A stretch of 64,000 nucleotides of DNA from Devosia lacusdianchii (GCF_022429625.1 NZ_CP092483.1:3638501-3702500); one strand, 5' to 3'. Numbered from the stretch's first letter, positions 43,935 to 53,401 are shown. The notes: generated from the letters alone by a model not told the origin. Made by a program: numbers and translations.

Positions 43935-44735
43935 ATGTCCAAGCTATCGTCGCTCCCGCGCGCCCTCGCGTCCATTTTTGCCAGAACCGCCCCGGCTTTT
44001 CTGTCGGTCGGCGCCGTGCTGCTGGCCTGGGAGATCTATGCCAACACATCAGGCATCTCCCCCACCACCCTGCCCGCCCCCTCGCGCGTGCTGGCCCAGA
44101 CCATCCAGCATAGCGACGCCCTATTCCAGAACACGCTGCCGACGCTGACCGCGACACTGTTGGGCTTCGGCTGCTCGCTGCTCGCTGCCTTTGTACTGTC
44201 GGTGCTGATCGATTTCTGGCAACCGCTGCGCCGGGCGCTGTTCCCCGTCTTCATCATCAGCCAGACCCTGCCACTGGTCGCCATCGCACCGCTGGTAGTG
44301 CTGTGGTTCGGCTTTGGCCTCCTGCCCAAGATCATGCTGGTGGCGCTGGTCACCTTCTTTCCCATGCTCGTGGCCTTGGTACAGGGCTATGAGGCGACCG
44401 ATGACGATATCGAGGCGCTGTTGGCCTCGATGGGCGCTTCGCGGCTGCGTATCTTCCGCCTGGCACGTCTGCCGTCCGCGCTGCCCTATTTCTTCGCCGG
44501 GCTGAGGATTTCCATCACCTATGCAGTGGTGGGCGCGATTTTCGCCGAGTATGCCGGCGCGGCCAAGGGCCTGGGCATCTACATCCTCAACGCCAAGAAC
44601 AATTTCCGGCCCGATCTCGTGCTGGCCGCCGTGCTGGTCAGCGCTTGCCTGACGCTGGTGCTGTTTGGCAGCACCGTGCTCATCCAGCGCCTCGTCACAC
44701 CATGGACGCGGCTCGAGGAGCGCCGCAAGCCATGA
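43935..44735 (+). CDS. thiX: Thiamine-precursor ABC transporter permease (ThiX-like)
   Basis: This 266-residue permease of the SsuC/TauC/ThiX family has about six helices, a long N-terminal region and the EAA loop YEATDDDIEALLASMGASRLRIFRLARLPSALP near residues 153-185. It is downstream of ykoF and joined to the ATPase by an ATGA overlap. The riboswitch assigns it to thiamine or pyrimidine uptake. Confidence 0.9.
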   Translation: MSKLSSLPRALASIFARTAPAFLSVGAVLLAWEIYANTSGISPTTLPAPSRVLAQTIQHSDALFQNTLPTLTATLLGFGCSLLAAFVLSVLIDFWQPLRRALFPVFIISQTLPLVAIAPLVVLWFGFGLLPKIMLVALVTFFPMLVALVQGYEATDDDIEALLASMGASRLRIFRLARLPSALPYFFAGLRISITYAVVGAIFAEYAGAAKGLGIYILNAKNNFRPDLVLAAVLVSACLTLVLFGSTVLIQRLVTPWTRLEERRKP

Positions 44736-45481
44736 CCCCGCCCCGCCTCGACCTGCTCCATCTCCGCAAGAGCTTCGGCGACGCCGACGTGCTCGCCGAC
44801 ATTTCGCTGCATGTTCAGCCGGGTGAATTCGTGTCGATCCTCGGTCCATCCGGCGCTGGCAAATCGACGCTGTTCCGGCTGCTGACGGGCGGGCTGACGC
44901 CCAGTGGCGGCGATATCGTCTTCGACGGCGCGCCGCTGTCCCGGACGAGCCGCCCCTTCGCCTTCATGCCGCAGCACGACGCGCTCATGCCCTGGCGCAG
45001 CATCATCGACAATACCGCCTTGGGCCTCGAGGTGCAGGGGCTGTCGCGGAAGGCGGCGCGCCAAGCCGTCGCGCCACTCTTCGCCGAATTCGGCCTCGAC
45101 GGTTTCGAGCACCACTACCCGGCCCAACTCTCCGGTGGCATGCGCCAGCGTGCGGCGCTGCTGCGCACCGTGGTGCAGGATCGGCCCATGCTGCTGCTCG
45201 ACGAACCCTTCGGCGCCCTCGACGCGCTGACCCGCACCGGCATGCAGCATTGGCTCGAAACCATGTGGCAACACCACAACTGGACGGCGTTGCTCATCAC
45301 CCACGATGTGCGCGAGGCCGTGTTTCTGTCCGACCGTATCTATGTGCTGACCCACCGCCCGGCCCGCATCCTGCGCGAAATCGTCGTGCCCCTGCCCCGC
45401 CCGCGCCGCGACCTGGCCGCCTCCGAGGCCAGCGCCATCGAGGCCGACATCCTCAAGACCCTGCTCAAACCTGCCCACTGA
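44732..45481 (+). CDS. thiZ: Thiamine-precursor ABC transporter ATP-binding protein (ThiZ-like)
   Basis: This 249-residue ATPase has Walker A GPSGAGKST (about residues 40-48), signature LSGGMRQRAALLRTV, Walker B MLLLDEPFGALD and an H-loop in LITHDVREAVFLSDR. It is of the nitrate/sulfonate/taurine subfamily, which includes ThiZ. The start overlaps the permease stop. Confidence 0.92.
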   Translation: MTPPRLDLLHLRKSFGDADVLADISLHVQPGEFVSILGPSGAGKSTLFRLLTGGLTPSGGDIVFDGAPLSRTSRPFAFMPQHDALMPWRSIIDNTALGLEVQGLSRKAARQAVAPLFAEFGLDGFEHHYPAQLSGGMRQRAALLRTVVQDRPMLLLDEPFGALDALTRTGMQHWLETMWQHHNWTALLITHDVREAVFLSDRIYVLTHRPARILREIVVPLPRPRRDLAASEASAIEADILKTLLKPAH

Positions 45482-45491
45482 AGGACCAGCC

Positions 45492-46499
45492 ATGCCCAAT
45501 CGCCGCCAGATCATCATTTCCGCGATCGCCAGCCTGTTGCTCGGGGGTCCAGCCGCCGCGCAATCGACGCCGGTCACCGTCGCTCTCGACTGGACGCCCA
45601 ATACCAATCACATCGGTCTCTATGTCGCCGAGGCCAAGGGCTTCTATGCCGACGCCGGGCTCGACGTTGAAATCCTGCCCTATAGCGACACGTCAGCCGG
45701 GACGCTGATTGCCAATGGCGTGGCCGATTTCGGCATTGTCGGCACCATCAGCCTCTACGCCAAGCGCAGCGCCGGCGCCGATCTCGTCGCGGCTTACGCC
45801 GTGGTGCAGACAGAAACCGGCAGATTGGTGTTCAACGACGAGCGCACCGATATCCAGCGCCCCAAGGACCTCGACGGCCTGACCTATGGCGGCTTCGGCA
45901 GCGAGTGGGAAAATGCGCTGATCGCCAGCATGATCCGTTTCGACGGCGGCGAGGGCAATTTCGAGACCGTCACCCTGGGCACCTCGGCCTATGAGGCCCT
46001 CGCCAATGGCGCTGTCGACTTCACCCTCGAAGTCTATACCTGGGAGGGCGTCAAGGCCGAGCTGGATGGCGATCCGCAACGCGCCTTCCGCTACGCCGAT
46101 TTCGGCGTGCCCGACCAGCACACGACCTTCATCGGCTCGAGCCAGGCCTATCTCGATGCCAATACCGATACCGCCGCCGCCTTCATCGCGACGACCAAAG
46201 CCGGCTATGCCTATACCATCGAGCATCCCGAGGAAGCCGCGGACATCATCATCGCCGCCAATCGGGACGCCCTGACCGACCGCGCCTTCATCCTGGCGTC
46301 ACTGAAGACCCTGATCGACGGCCACTACCTGGCAACGGCCGACGGCGTCATCGGCACCATCGACAGCGCCAAGATGGAAGCTCTCGGCGACTACATGCTC
46401 AGCGCCGGCATCCTCAAGGACGTCAACGGCAACGTGCTCACCACCCGCCCGGATTTCTCGGCCTACTACACCAATGCCTTTGTGACCCAGGGGCAATAG
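45492..46499 (+). CDS. thiY: Thiamine-precursor substrate-binding protein (ThiY/NMT1 family)
   Basis: This 335-residue protein has an N-terminal signal peptide ending AAAQ. The NMT1/THI5-like fold has VALDWTPNTNHIGLYVAEAKGFYADAGLDVEILPY near the N terminus, as in ThiY proteins that bind formylaminopyrimidine or HMP. Downstream motifs FGIVGTISLYAKRSAG and the YGGFGSEWEN segment also fit. It completes the ykoF-thiXZY operon. Confidence 0.93.
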   Translation: MPNRRQIIISAIASLLLGGPAAAQSTPVTVALDWTPNTNHIGLYVAEAKGFYADAGLDVEILPYSDTSAGTLIANGVADFGIVGTISLYAKRSAGADLVAAYAVVQTETGRLVFNDERTDIQRPKDLDGLTYGGFGSEWENALIASMIRFDGGEGNFETVTLGTSAYEALANGAVDFTLEVYTWEGVKAELDGDPQRAFRYADFGVPDQHTTFIGSSQAYLDANTDTAAAFIATTKAGYAYTIEHPEEAADIIIAANRDALTDRAFILASLKTLIDGHYLATADGVIGTIDSAKMEALGDYMLSAGILKDVNGNVLTTRPDFSAYYTNAFVTQGQ

Positions 46500-46574
46500 C
46501 GGCAGCACCGAGCCACATTGCCGCCGACATCGCGCGGCCTCTGGTGAGCGACGAGTTCGCCTGAGGCCAATAGC

Positions 46575-47468
46575 GTGAAACCTGCCAAGCTGCATCCCCG
46601 GCAAAAGAACATTATCCGCAGGTCAGCCGAGTGGCTGGCCTATCCCGACCGCCCCGGCAAACTGCAGGGTGACCTGGACTACCTCGCCGGAAAGCTGGCC
46701 GAGGCGGCGCCGGCGGGCAAGATCGGCACCGCGCTGATGTTCCTGGCCAACCATTACAGCATCGCCGCCTGTGACGCCTTCGGACGCGGTGATGCCACCG
46801 ATCTGGCCACCTTCATCGGCTGGACCATTGATCTCAATGCCCTGCTGGTCCGACTTCAGGGCGCCTATGTCGTGACCAATCCGGACGAGGACACCAATAC
46901 GCCGCAAGAGTTCTGGTGCGGCCTGCACGCTGCCGGCCCGCTGCTGTTATCGGACTGGCATGGGGCTCGCGTCTGTGCCGAATTCTATGTCGCCATGGCC
47001 GAGAAGGACCATCGCCTGCGCCATGCCGATCGCCGGCTGCTTCGGCATGGTACGGTCGACCCATTCCTGATCCGGCTGTTCGCCGAAAGCTTCGGGATTG
47101 AAACGTCCTTCCAACCGACGCAGCCGCTCATACCTCAATACGAGGACCTGCTGCGGACCTGGCGACGCGAGGACATGGGCGCGTTTCAGCTGGCAATGCA
47201 GGCTGCGGCCGAGTTTCACGTCACCCGCAGCAAGTTCGGTACCGACCGGACCTCCTACGAGTTCGAACACTATTTCGACCAGGTATTTCCTGTAGAACTG
47301 CTGGCGGTTCAGGCGCTGCGGCGTCGCGACGGCCTGCCCGACTGGCAGACCGGACACCCGCTGGTCGATACAACCTGGCCGGTCATCCGCGACCTGCCGC
47401 TGGCCCAGCGCCACCCTCTGGCGGTCGCCGCTGAGCAGCAGTTCCTCCCGCAACCGAACTTTCGCTGA
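46575..47468 (+). CDS. Uncharacterised helical protein (297 aa)
   Basis: I do not recognise this protein. It is predicted to be soluble and mostly helical, with no signal peptide or membrane helix. Notable segments are AEWLAYPDRPGKLQGDLDYLAGKLAEA near the N terminus, a Trp/Cys-rich centre (FWCGLHAAGPLLLSDWHGARVC) and a C-terminal FPVELLAVQALRRRDGLP. The two-domain helical layout faintly recalls immunity-type proteins (Imm49 or PoNi-like), which is only a guess to test. The start is GTG. It follows thiY by 75 bases and ends at a strong terminator. Confidence 0.75.
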   Translation: MKPAKLHPRQKNIIRRSAEWLAYPDRPGKLQGDLDYLAGKLAEAAPAGKIGTALMFLANHYSIAACDAFGRGDATDLATFIGWTIDLNALLVRLQGAYVVTNPDEDTNTPQEFWCGLHAAGPLLLSDWHGARVCAEFYVAMAEKDHRLRHADRRLLRHGTVDPFLIRLFAESFGIETSFQPTQPLIPQYEDLLRTWRREDMGAFQLAMQAAAEFHVTRSKFGTDRTSYEFEHYFDQVFPVELLAVQALRRRDGLPDWQTGHPLVDTTWPVIRDLPLAQRHPLAVAAEQQFLPQPNFR

Positions 47469-47478
47469 CCGCAAAAGG

Positions 47479-47516
47479 AAAGGCCCAGCGAACTCGTTGA
47501 GTTCACTGGGCCTTTT
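47479..47516. terminator. Bidirectional rho-independent terminator between the 297-aa gene and tRNA-fMet
   Basis: The 17-base arms 47479-47495 and 47499-47515 pair with one mismatch around a GTT loop. TTTTT follows on the plus strand. On the minus strand TTTCCTTTTG follows, so it can also end the tRNA transcript, whose CCA end abuts the stem. Confidence 0.9.
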
Positions 47517-47593
<77 letters not shown>

Positions 47594-47807
47594 TCAAAGT
47601 CGATAACAATGCCGGTTGGGCGCGTCATCTGTGCGACCGTGGTCGCGACGTGAGGCGTATATAGGGGCTCAGGACGGATAGCTCAACCCCAAAACGGCGT
47701 CGCGTGACGCTTTTTTGACGGTCTGATTTTCTGCGCCCAACGCCTACCAATTCCGCTCCCATCGGCTAGTGTGGCACCACCCTCCGTCACGATCGGGACT
47801 TTCCTCC
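47594..47807. other. Intergenic region between tRNA-fMet and aldo-keto reductase
   Basis: These 214 bases separate divergent transcripts: the tRNA on the minus strand and the reductase on the plus strand. Both promoters must lie here. I see no coding frame or repeat. AT-richer bases at 47650-47740 are the likely promoter zone. Confidence 0.5.
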
Positions 47808-48848
47808 ATGAAATTGAAGCCGCTTGGCCGCACCGACCTGCGGGTCACCGAGATTTGCCTGGGCACCATGACCTGGGGCAGCCAGAATACCGAGGCCGAA
47901 GGCCATGCCCAGATGGACATGGCGCTCGACGCCGGTGTCAATTTCATGGATACGGCCGAGCTCTATGCGGTGCCCGGCAGCCCCCAGACCTCGGGCCGCA
48001 CTGAGGAAATCATTGGGAGTTGGCTGCAGCGGACCGGCAAGCGCGACCAGTGGATCATCGCGAGCAAGATCGGCGGTGGCGGCAGCTCATTCCTGCGCGA
48101 GGGGCGTCGCGCCGACGGCGCCTCGATCCGCATCGCCTTTGAGCAGAGCCTCCAGCGGCTCAAGACCGACTATCTCGATCTCTACCAGATCCATTGGGCC
48201 AGCCGCGGCAGCTACAATTTCGACGGCGCCTGGACCTATGCGCCGCATGAGCAGGATACGGCCGACGTTCTCGACAATATCGAGGACATGCTGGAAACGC
48301 TTGGCGCCCTAATCAAGGAAGGCAAGCTGCGCCATGCCGGCGTTTCCAACGAGACCACCTGGGGCATCAGCCAATGGCTGCGCATTGCCGAAGCCAAGGG
48401 CCTGCCACGGCTGGTTTCGGTGCAGAACGAGTACAACCTGCTGCGCCGGCATTTCGATCTCGACCTTGCCGAACTCAGCCACCACGAGAATGTGGGCCTC
48501 CTCGCCTATTCGCCGCTGGCCGCCGGCCTGCTCACCGGCAAATATTTCGACGGCCAGGTGCCCAAGGGTAGCCGCGCCGACTACCAGAAGAGTTTTTGGC
48601 GCCTCAACGAATATTCCGAAACCGCCGCCAAGGCTTATTACGCCCTGGCCACCCGCCACGGCCTTGATCCGGCGCAGATGGCCATAGCCTTCGCGCTGAC
48701 CAGGCCCTTCGTCACCTCGGTGATTGTCGGCGCCACCAGCACGGCCCAGCTCGCCAATTCGCTGGGTGCGTTGCAGGTGACGCTAGCGCCGGAACTGTTG
48801 GCCGAGATCGACGCCATCCACCGCCGCTATCCCCGTACCCTTGGATAG
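47808..48848 (+). CDS. NADP-dependent aldo/keto reductase (Tas type)
   Basis: This 346-residue TIM-barrel oxidoreductase has the catalytic tetrad: Asp and Tyr in NFMDTAELY (about residue 50), Lys in IIASKIGG and His in LYQIHW. The N-terminal LGRTDLRVTEICLGTMTWGSQN and the insertion after the first helix match the E. coli Tas subfamily. The NADP-binding IVGATSTAQL motif is near the C terminus. The substrate is unknown; typical substrates are aldehydes and ketones. The start at 47808 follows CCTCC-rich sequence without a clear Shine-Dalgarno, but fits the family. Confidence 0.92.
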   Translation: MKLKPLGRTDLRVTEICLGTMTWGSQNTEAEGHAQMDMALDAGVNFMDTAELYAVPGSPQTSGRTEEIIGSWLQRTGKRDQWIIASKIGGGGSSFLREGRRADGASIRIAFEQSLQRLKTDYLDLYQIHWASRGSYNFDGAWTYAPHEQDTADVLDNIEDMLETLGALIKEGKLRHAGVSNETTWGISQWLRIAEAKGLPRLVSVQNEYNLLRRHFDLDLAELSHHENVGLLAYSPLAAGLLTGKYFDGQVPKGSRADYQKSFWRLNEYSETAAKAYYALATRHGLDPAQMAIAFALTRPFVTSVIVGATSTAQLANSLGALQVTLAPELLAEIDAIHRRYPRTLG

Positions 48849-48924
48849 CGGAGCGCGACCCGTCGCCTTTTGCAGCCGCCGCGCTATAAAGGGCGAACAC
48901 GATTTGCGGGGCTGCACCTTGTCG

Positions 48925-49614
48925 ATGACGCTCATCTCCACGCTGTTCCCGCTGATCTGTTACTTCGCCTACAACATCATCGTGCCGCAGGTGGAAAAGC
49001 TGCGGCCGTCGCTATCGACGATCATGAACATGCAGCGCCGCCGCTGGGTGGCCAATGCGACGCTGCGGGAATCGCCGTTCGACGCGATCCTCTCGGGCAA
49101 CATCATGGGCTCTGTGAGCTTCCTCGCCTCCACCGCCGTGCTGCTGATCCTGGCGATCTTCGCCGTATTTGGCCAGCTTTCCTCGCTGATGGAAGCGCTC
49201 GATTCCCTGTCGATCGGCCGGGTCTACACCACGCTCGACGTGCAATTGCACCTGGTTGTGATGCTGACCATGTTCGTGCTGGCCTTCTTCGCCTTCACGC
49301 TGTCGTTGCGCCAGTTCAATCACTTCTGCATCATGCTGGGCGCCATCGACCATTCTACCCCGACCAGCGAGGAAGAAATCGAGGCCATTACCCGCATGAA
49401 TGCGCTCGGCGCCCGCAACTTCAACAGCGGTATCCGCGCCTACTATTTCTCGGTCGCGACCGTGGCCTGGTTCGTGTCCGAATGGCTGCCCATCGTGGCC
49501 TGTATCGCCACCATCCTCATCCTGGCCCATCGCGAGTTCTTCTCGTCCTCGCACCGCACCGCCGCATCGGCCGCGGTGATCGCCGCGCGCCGCCAGCAGG
49601 GCAAGGCCGAATAG
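48925..49614 (+). CDS. DUF599 integral membrane protein
   Basis: This 229-residue membrane protein has four hydrophobic segments (about residues 1-18, 60-85, 100-125 and 180-205). The DUF599 pattern includes MQRRRWVANATLRESPFDAILSGNIMGSVSFLAST and the later GARNFNSGIRAYYFSVATVAWF. The function of the family is unknown. It lies 76 bases after the aldo-keto reductase on the same strand. Confidence 0.85.
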   Translation: MTLISTLFPLICYFAYNIIVPQVEKLRPSLSTIMNMQRRRWVANATLRESPFDAILSGNIMGSVSFLASTAVLLILAIFAVFGQLSSLMEALDSLSIGRVYTTLDVQLHLVVMLTMFVLAFFAFTLSLRQFNHFCIMLGAIDHSTPTSEEEIEAITRMNALGARNFNSGIRAYYFSVATVAWFVSEWLPIVACIATILILAHREFFSSSHRTAASAAVIAARRQQGKAE

Positions 49615-49615
49615 G

Positions 49616-50905
49616 CTATTTCGTCTTGGTCTTGCCGCCACCCGGCACGGCCGCGGGCTCAGCATCGGCTTCGGTCAGCCGCGCCAGATTGTCGGCCGCC
49701 AGCTCGTAGCCCTGATCGGCCGACCGCTGGTAATAGTCGATCGCCGCTTGCCGGTCCGCCTCGACGCCCAGGCCGTTCTCATAGATATGGCCCAGATTGT
49801 TGAGCGCGATCGGCTGGCCGTCATCGGCAGCCAATTGCGTCCATTTGAGCGCCTGCGCGTAGTCGACCTTGGTGCCCAGGCCATCGAGATAGAGCAAGCC
49901 CAGGTTGACCGCTGCCCGCATCTCGCCACCTTCGGCGGCTTCGCGGTAAAGTTCCAGCGCGCGGCCATAATCCTGCTCCACACCGTCGCCGTCCTCGTAG
50001 AGCAGCGCCAGATTGTGCTTGGCCAGCGTCAGCCCTTGGTCGGCCGCCTTCTGGTAGAGGACGGCTGCGGCTTTGGCGTCCGCTTCCATGCCAATGCCAT
50101 TTTCGGTGAGGAAGCCCAGATTGTTCTGGGCATACATATCGTCCTGGTCGGCCGCGAGCCGATAGAGGTCGGCCGCCCGTACGGGGTCGGCGGGCTGGCC
50201 TAGCCCATCTTGCAGCAGCTTGCCGAGGTTGACCTGACCGGACGGATCGCCCTGCGCCACCGAGAGCTCGAACCAGGCCGCCGCCGCCACATAATCGCGG
50301 TCCACGCCCAGCCCATCCTGGTACATGAGGCCGAGATTGGACTGGGCCTTGCTCATGCCCTGCTCGGCCGCGGCGCGATACCAACGCGCAGCCTGCGTGT
50401 AATCCTGGGCCAGGCCCTCACCGAAATCATAGGAGAGGCCGAGACTGTTCTGTGCCAGCGCGAAACCGGCCTCGGCGCCCTGCGTCAGCAGCCGCGCGCC
50501 GCGCTCCATATCCTGCTCGACACCGTCGCCGGTGGTCAGCATGTCGCCAAGAATGGCCAAGGCCACGACATGTCCCTCGGCCGCTGCCTCTTCGAACAGC
50601 GGTACGGCGCTATCGGTATCGCCGGCGGCAAAATAGGCCCGCGCCAACCAACCCTTGAGCTGGGCCGAATTGGGCTCGGCTTCGAGCGCCTTGCGGCAGG
50701 CGGCTATGGCTGCGTCCGCGTCGATCTCCCAGGTCTCGCGGCCAATATCGGCAAAGCCGGTTTCAAACTGGCTCGATGCTTCGGCGGCGCAGGCGTCGAA
50801 TTCTGGCCCGGCAAGGGCCGGTCCTACCATCAGCGTAAGGGGGACCGACAGCATCAGTCCGGCGCGCGCTATGCCACGTCCCAGAAGGCGTGCAAATTCG
50901 GTCAT
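49616..50905 (-). CDS. Secreted Sel1-like repeat protein
   Basis: This 429-residue protein has a signal peptide (cleavage after ALA, about residue 33). About nine Sel1-type TPR repeats follow, with the recurrent pattern A-x(2)-N-L-G-x-L-Y-x(2)-G-x-G-V-x(2)-D-Y-x(2)-A (for example AQSNLGLMYQDGLGVDRDYVAA). Sel1 proteins act as scaffolds in signalling and envelope processes. The C terminus is basic (GGGKTKTK). It is convergent with the DUF599 gene at a one-base gap. Confidence 0.9.
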   Translation of the reverse strand: MTEFARLLGRGIARAGLMLSVPLTLMVGPALAGPEFDACAAEASSQFETGFADIGRETWEIDADAAIAACRKALEAEPNSAQLKGWLARAYFAAGDTDSAVPLFEEAAAEGHVVALAILGDMLTTGDGVEQDMERGARLLTQGAEAGFALAQNSLGLSYDFGEGLAQDYTQAARWYRAAAEQGMSKAQSNLGLMYQDGLGVDRDYVAAAAWFELSVAQGDPSGQVNLGKLLQDGLGQPADPVRAADLYRLAADQDDMYAQNNLGFLTENGIGMEADAKAAAVLYQKAADQGLTLAKHNLALLYEDGDGVEQDYGRALELYREAAEGGEMRAAVNLGLLYLDGLGTKVDYAQALKWTQLAADDGQPIALNNLGHIYENGLGVEADRQAAIDYYQRSADQGYELAADNLARLTEADAEPAAVPGGGKTKTK

Positions 50906-50987
50906 GGCTTGTCTCCCGCCGGTCGTCCGGCCGCGGCCACACTCTAGCGAACCCCTTTTGGTGGGCAAGTCCGCTTGTGGGGTAAGG

Positions 50988-51797
50988 TTAGCCGAGGTGG
51001 CGCCGCAGATAGGCGGTGACGTCGGCCAGCACCGGCGCGATGCGGCGCAAGGGCCGACCCAGCGCCATCAACGTGCCCGGGTGACCGAGCCCCGGATAAT
51101 GCACCTCTTCCGCCGCAACGCCGGCGTGACGCAGCCTCGCGGCAAGCGCCACCGTGTTGCGGGGATAGACCAGCGCATCCTTGTCGCCGCTCGCCAGCAG
51201 CATCGGCGGCGCGGATGCAGTCACGTGATTGATCGGCTGCGTCTGCTCCGGCTGCGTCACCGCCCCGAACGTGCGGAGGCTGATCGGGCCATCGAAGGGG
51301 AAGAAGTCGTAGGGGCCTGACAATCCGACGGCGCAGCGCACATGGGCCAGCAATCCTTTCGCCGCCAGATAGGCCGGATCGAGCACCAGCATCAGCGCAT
51401 TGTAGGCGCCGGCGGAATGGCCCATCACCGCCACCCGTTGGGCATCCCCGCCATAGTGCGCAATATTGTCGATGACCCAGTCAAATGCCTGCGCGCAATC
51501 GGCGAGGAAGCCTGGATATTCGATCTCCGGCACCAGGCGGTAATCGGCGACCACGGTGACGAAACCCTGCGCCGCGAGCGCCCTGCCGACAAAGCCGTAA
51601 TTGCGGCGATCGCCATCGCTCCACGAGCCGCCATAGACGAAGAACACCACAGGCAACGGTGCATCGGCCTTGCCGGGCGCATAGATATCGAGCTTCTGCC
51701 GCCTCGCCTGCCCGTAGGGAACATCGCGCGCCAGCCGGCGCGAGGCGCGGTCCTTGGGGCTGAGGAAGTTGATGATGCCGAGAATGGAAATGGCCAT
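50988..51797 (-). CDS. Alpha/beta hydrolase (esterase/lipase type), cytoplasmic paralog
   Basis: This 269-residue hydrolase has the oxyanion segment VFFVYGGSWSDGDRRNYGFVG, the nucleophile elbow GHSAGAYNAL (Ser near residue 128), Asp in SGDKDAL and His in YPGLGHPGT. It has the pattern of the BD-FAE/arylformamidase-like group. The N terminus lacks a signal peptide. Its core motifs (ADYRLVPE, GHSAGAYNA, LSGPYDF and QPIN) recur almost unchanged in the secreted hydrolase at 56090, so the two are recent paralogs. Confidence 0.9.
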   Translation of the reverse strand: MAISILGIINFLSPKDRASRRLARDVPYGQARRQKLDIYAPGKADAPLPVVFFVYGGSWSDGDRRNYGFVGRALAAQGFVTVVADYRLVPEIEYPGFLADCAQAFDWVIDNIAHYGGDAQRVAVMGHSAGAYNALMLVLDPAYLAAKGLLAHVRCAVGLSGPYDFFPFDGPISLRTFGAVTQPEQTQPINHVTASAPPMLLASGDKDALVYPRNTVALAARLRHAGVAAEEVHYPGLGHPGTLMALGRPLRRIAPVLADVTAYLRRHLG

Positions 51798-51948
51798 GTG
51801 CGCCCCGCTGTGTGCACCAAGATACGAGGCAAGCGCTAAGATTGTTTCCGATTGCTACCATGGAGATACAGGGATTCACCGAGGCTTAAGAGCCTTGCGG
51901 CAAATTGTCTGACATTAGCCCCAGAACGGGGTCAGGGGGGGCAGTCGC

Positions 51949-53313
51949 GTGAACGAGCCGGCGCGGCAAGCAGACGACACGACCAGTCATGGGGCAGCGT
52001 TCTCCCATTTCGAGGCGGCATTCCTCAGTCAACTTGGTCGCTACGACCACGTGACCCGGTTACCCAACAGACTGCAATTCATCGATCATTTCAGCGATTT
52101 TGCCCGACCCGGCCAATCCGCCGTGCTGATGCTGGTCACGCTGGCCGACGCCAAGCACTATAACGAGATCCTGCGCGCACTCGGCATGGCCTTTGCCGAA
52201 GATTTCGTCCGCGCCGGCGCCGACTTGTTGGCCTCGCTCCTGCCGTCGGGCACCACTCTCTACCATGTGAGCGTCCTCAGCTTCATTGCCGCAGTTCCGG
52301 TCGATGACCCCGAGCGCCATCCAGAGATCGCCCAGGTGATCGCGGGCGCATTCGCAGGTGCCATCACCGTCAATGCCATCCCGATCAAGTCGCAGGTCGG
52401 CGTGGGTCTCGTGCCCTTCGACCTGGAGCGCGGCGCTGCGGAATCCCTGCGTGCCGCCCTCGTGGCGGCGCAGGACAGCCGCCGCTCCGACAATGGCGTG
52501 GCCTTCTACAACCACCAATCCGACGCAGCGCACCTGCGCGCCTTCCGCATCCTCGCCGACTTGCCGCAGGCCATGGCGGCGCCCGACCAATTGATGCTGC
52601 ATTACCAGCCCCGCATCGAACTGCAGACCGGCCGCTGCCATGGGGCCGAAGCGCTGCTGCGCTGGAACCACCCCGAGCTGGGCCCTATTCCGCCAGCCGA
52701 ATTCATTCCCCTCGCCGAGCAGACAGCGCTGATCGGCCCGCTGACCGATTGGGTCATGCTGCGCGCCATGGCCCAGAACCGGCGTTTTCTGGACGCCGGG
52801 CACGATCTGCGCATGTCGATCAACGCCTCGCCAGTCAACCTGTCGGAAGCCGGCTTCGACGACGTACTGCTGTACCGCTGCGATGCGGCCGGGCTCGAGC
52901 CGCACCATATCGAGCTGGAATTCACCGAAGGCACCCTGGCCACCAACTCGGCGCGTGCCGTGCTGCAGCTTGGCCATCTGCGCGACGCCGGCATCGACGT
53001 CGCGCTCGACGATTTCGGCTCGGGTTACTCCAACCTCTCCTATCTGGCGCGCATCCCCGCCGACGTGCTCAAGATCGACCAGTCCTTCGTGCGGCCATTG
53101 CAGGAACCGGGCGATGACGACTTCCTGCTCCGCCACGTGATCTCGATCGCCACGGGGCTGGGCTTCCGCGTCTGCGCCGAAGGCATCGAGACCGCCCACG
53201 CCTATGCCCACCTGCGCGAATTGGGCTGCGCCGAGGGCCAGGGCTATTACATGGCCCGCCCCATGCCGGCCGAGATGCTGTCGCAATGGTTGGACGCTCG
53301 CCCGAAAGCTTAG
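51949..53313 (+). CDS. EAL-domain cyclic-di-GMP phosphodiesterase with degenerate GGDEF
   Basis: This 454-residue protein has an N-terminal degenerate GGDEF-like domain (about residues 20-195; YDHVTRLPNRLQFIDHF but no GGDEF motif). A full EAL domain follows (about 205-450). Catalytic elements are intact: the EAL motif variant in GAEALLRWNHPELG, NASPVNL, a Glu in LEFTEG, LDDFGSGYSNLSYL, the Lys in VLKID and AEGIET. It should hydrolyse cyclic di-GMP, with the degenerate domain possibly binding GTP. There is no membrane segment. The start is a GTG after a G-rich stretch. Confidence 0.9.
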   Translation: MNEPARQADDTTSHGAAFSHFEAAFLSQLGRYDHVTRLPNRLQFIDHFSDFARPGQSAVLMLVTLADAKHYNEILRALGMAFAEDFVRAGADLLASLLPSGTTLYHVSVLSFIAAVPVDDPERHPEIAQVIAGAFAGAITVNAIPIKSQVGVGLVPFDLERGAAESLRAALVAAQDSRRSDNGVAFYNHQSDAAHLRAFRILADLPQAMAAPDQLMLHYQPRIELQTGRCHGAEALLRWNHPELGPIPPAEFIPLAEQTALIGPLTDWVMLRAMAQNRRFLDAGHDLRMSINASPVNLSEAGFDDVLLYRCDAAGLEPHHIELEFTEGTLATNSARAVLQLGHLRDAGIDVALDDFGSGYSNLSYLARIPADVLKIDQSFVRPLQEPGDDDFLLRHVISIATGLGFRVCAEGIETAHAYAHLRELGCAEGQGYYMARPMPAEMLSQWLDARPKA

Positions 53314-53369
53314 CCCACCGAACTTATGACCACAGGCGCGGCGCAGCCGCAGCGTGGCCCGAGTACGGC

Positions 53370-53387
53370 GCATTCCGGTAGGAATGC
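53370..53387. promoter_or_regulatory. Inverted repeat GCATTCC-GGTA-GGAATGC upstream of bfd-bfr
   Basis: Perfect seven-base arms flank a four-base spacer, 15 bases before a TTGACA -35-like element. Bfd and bfr genes are usually controlled by iron regulators (Irr, RirA or Fur) in rhizobia. This dyad is a candidate site, although it does not match a published box that I can verify by eye. Confidence 0.45.
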
Positions 53388-53401
53388 GACATAATCGGAC
53401 A

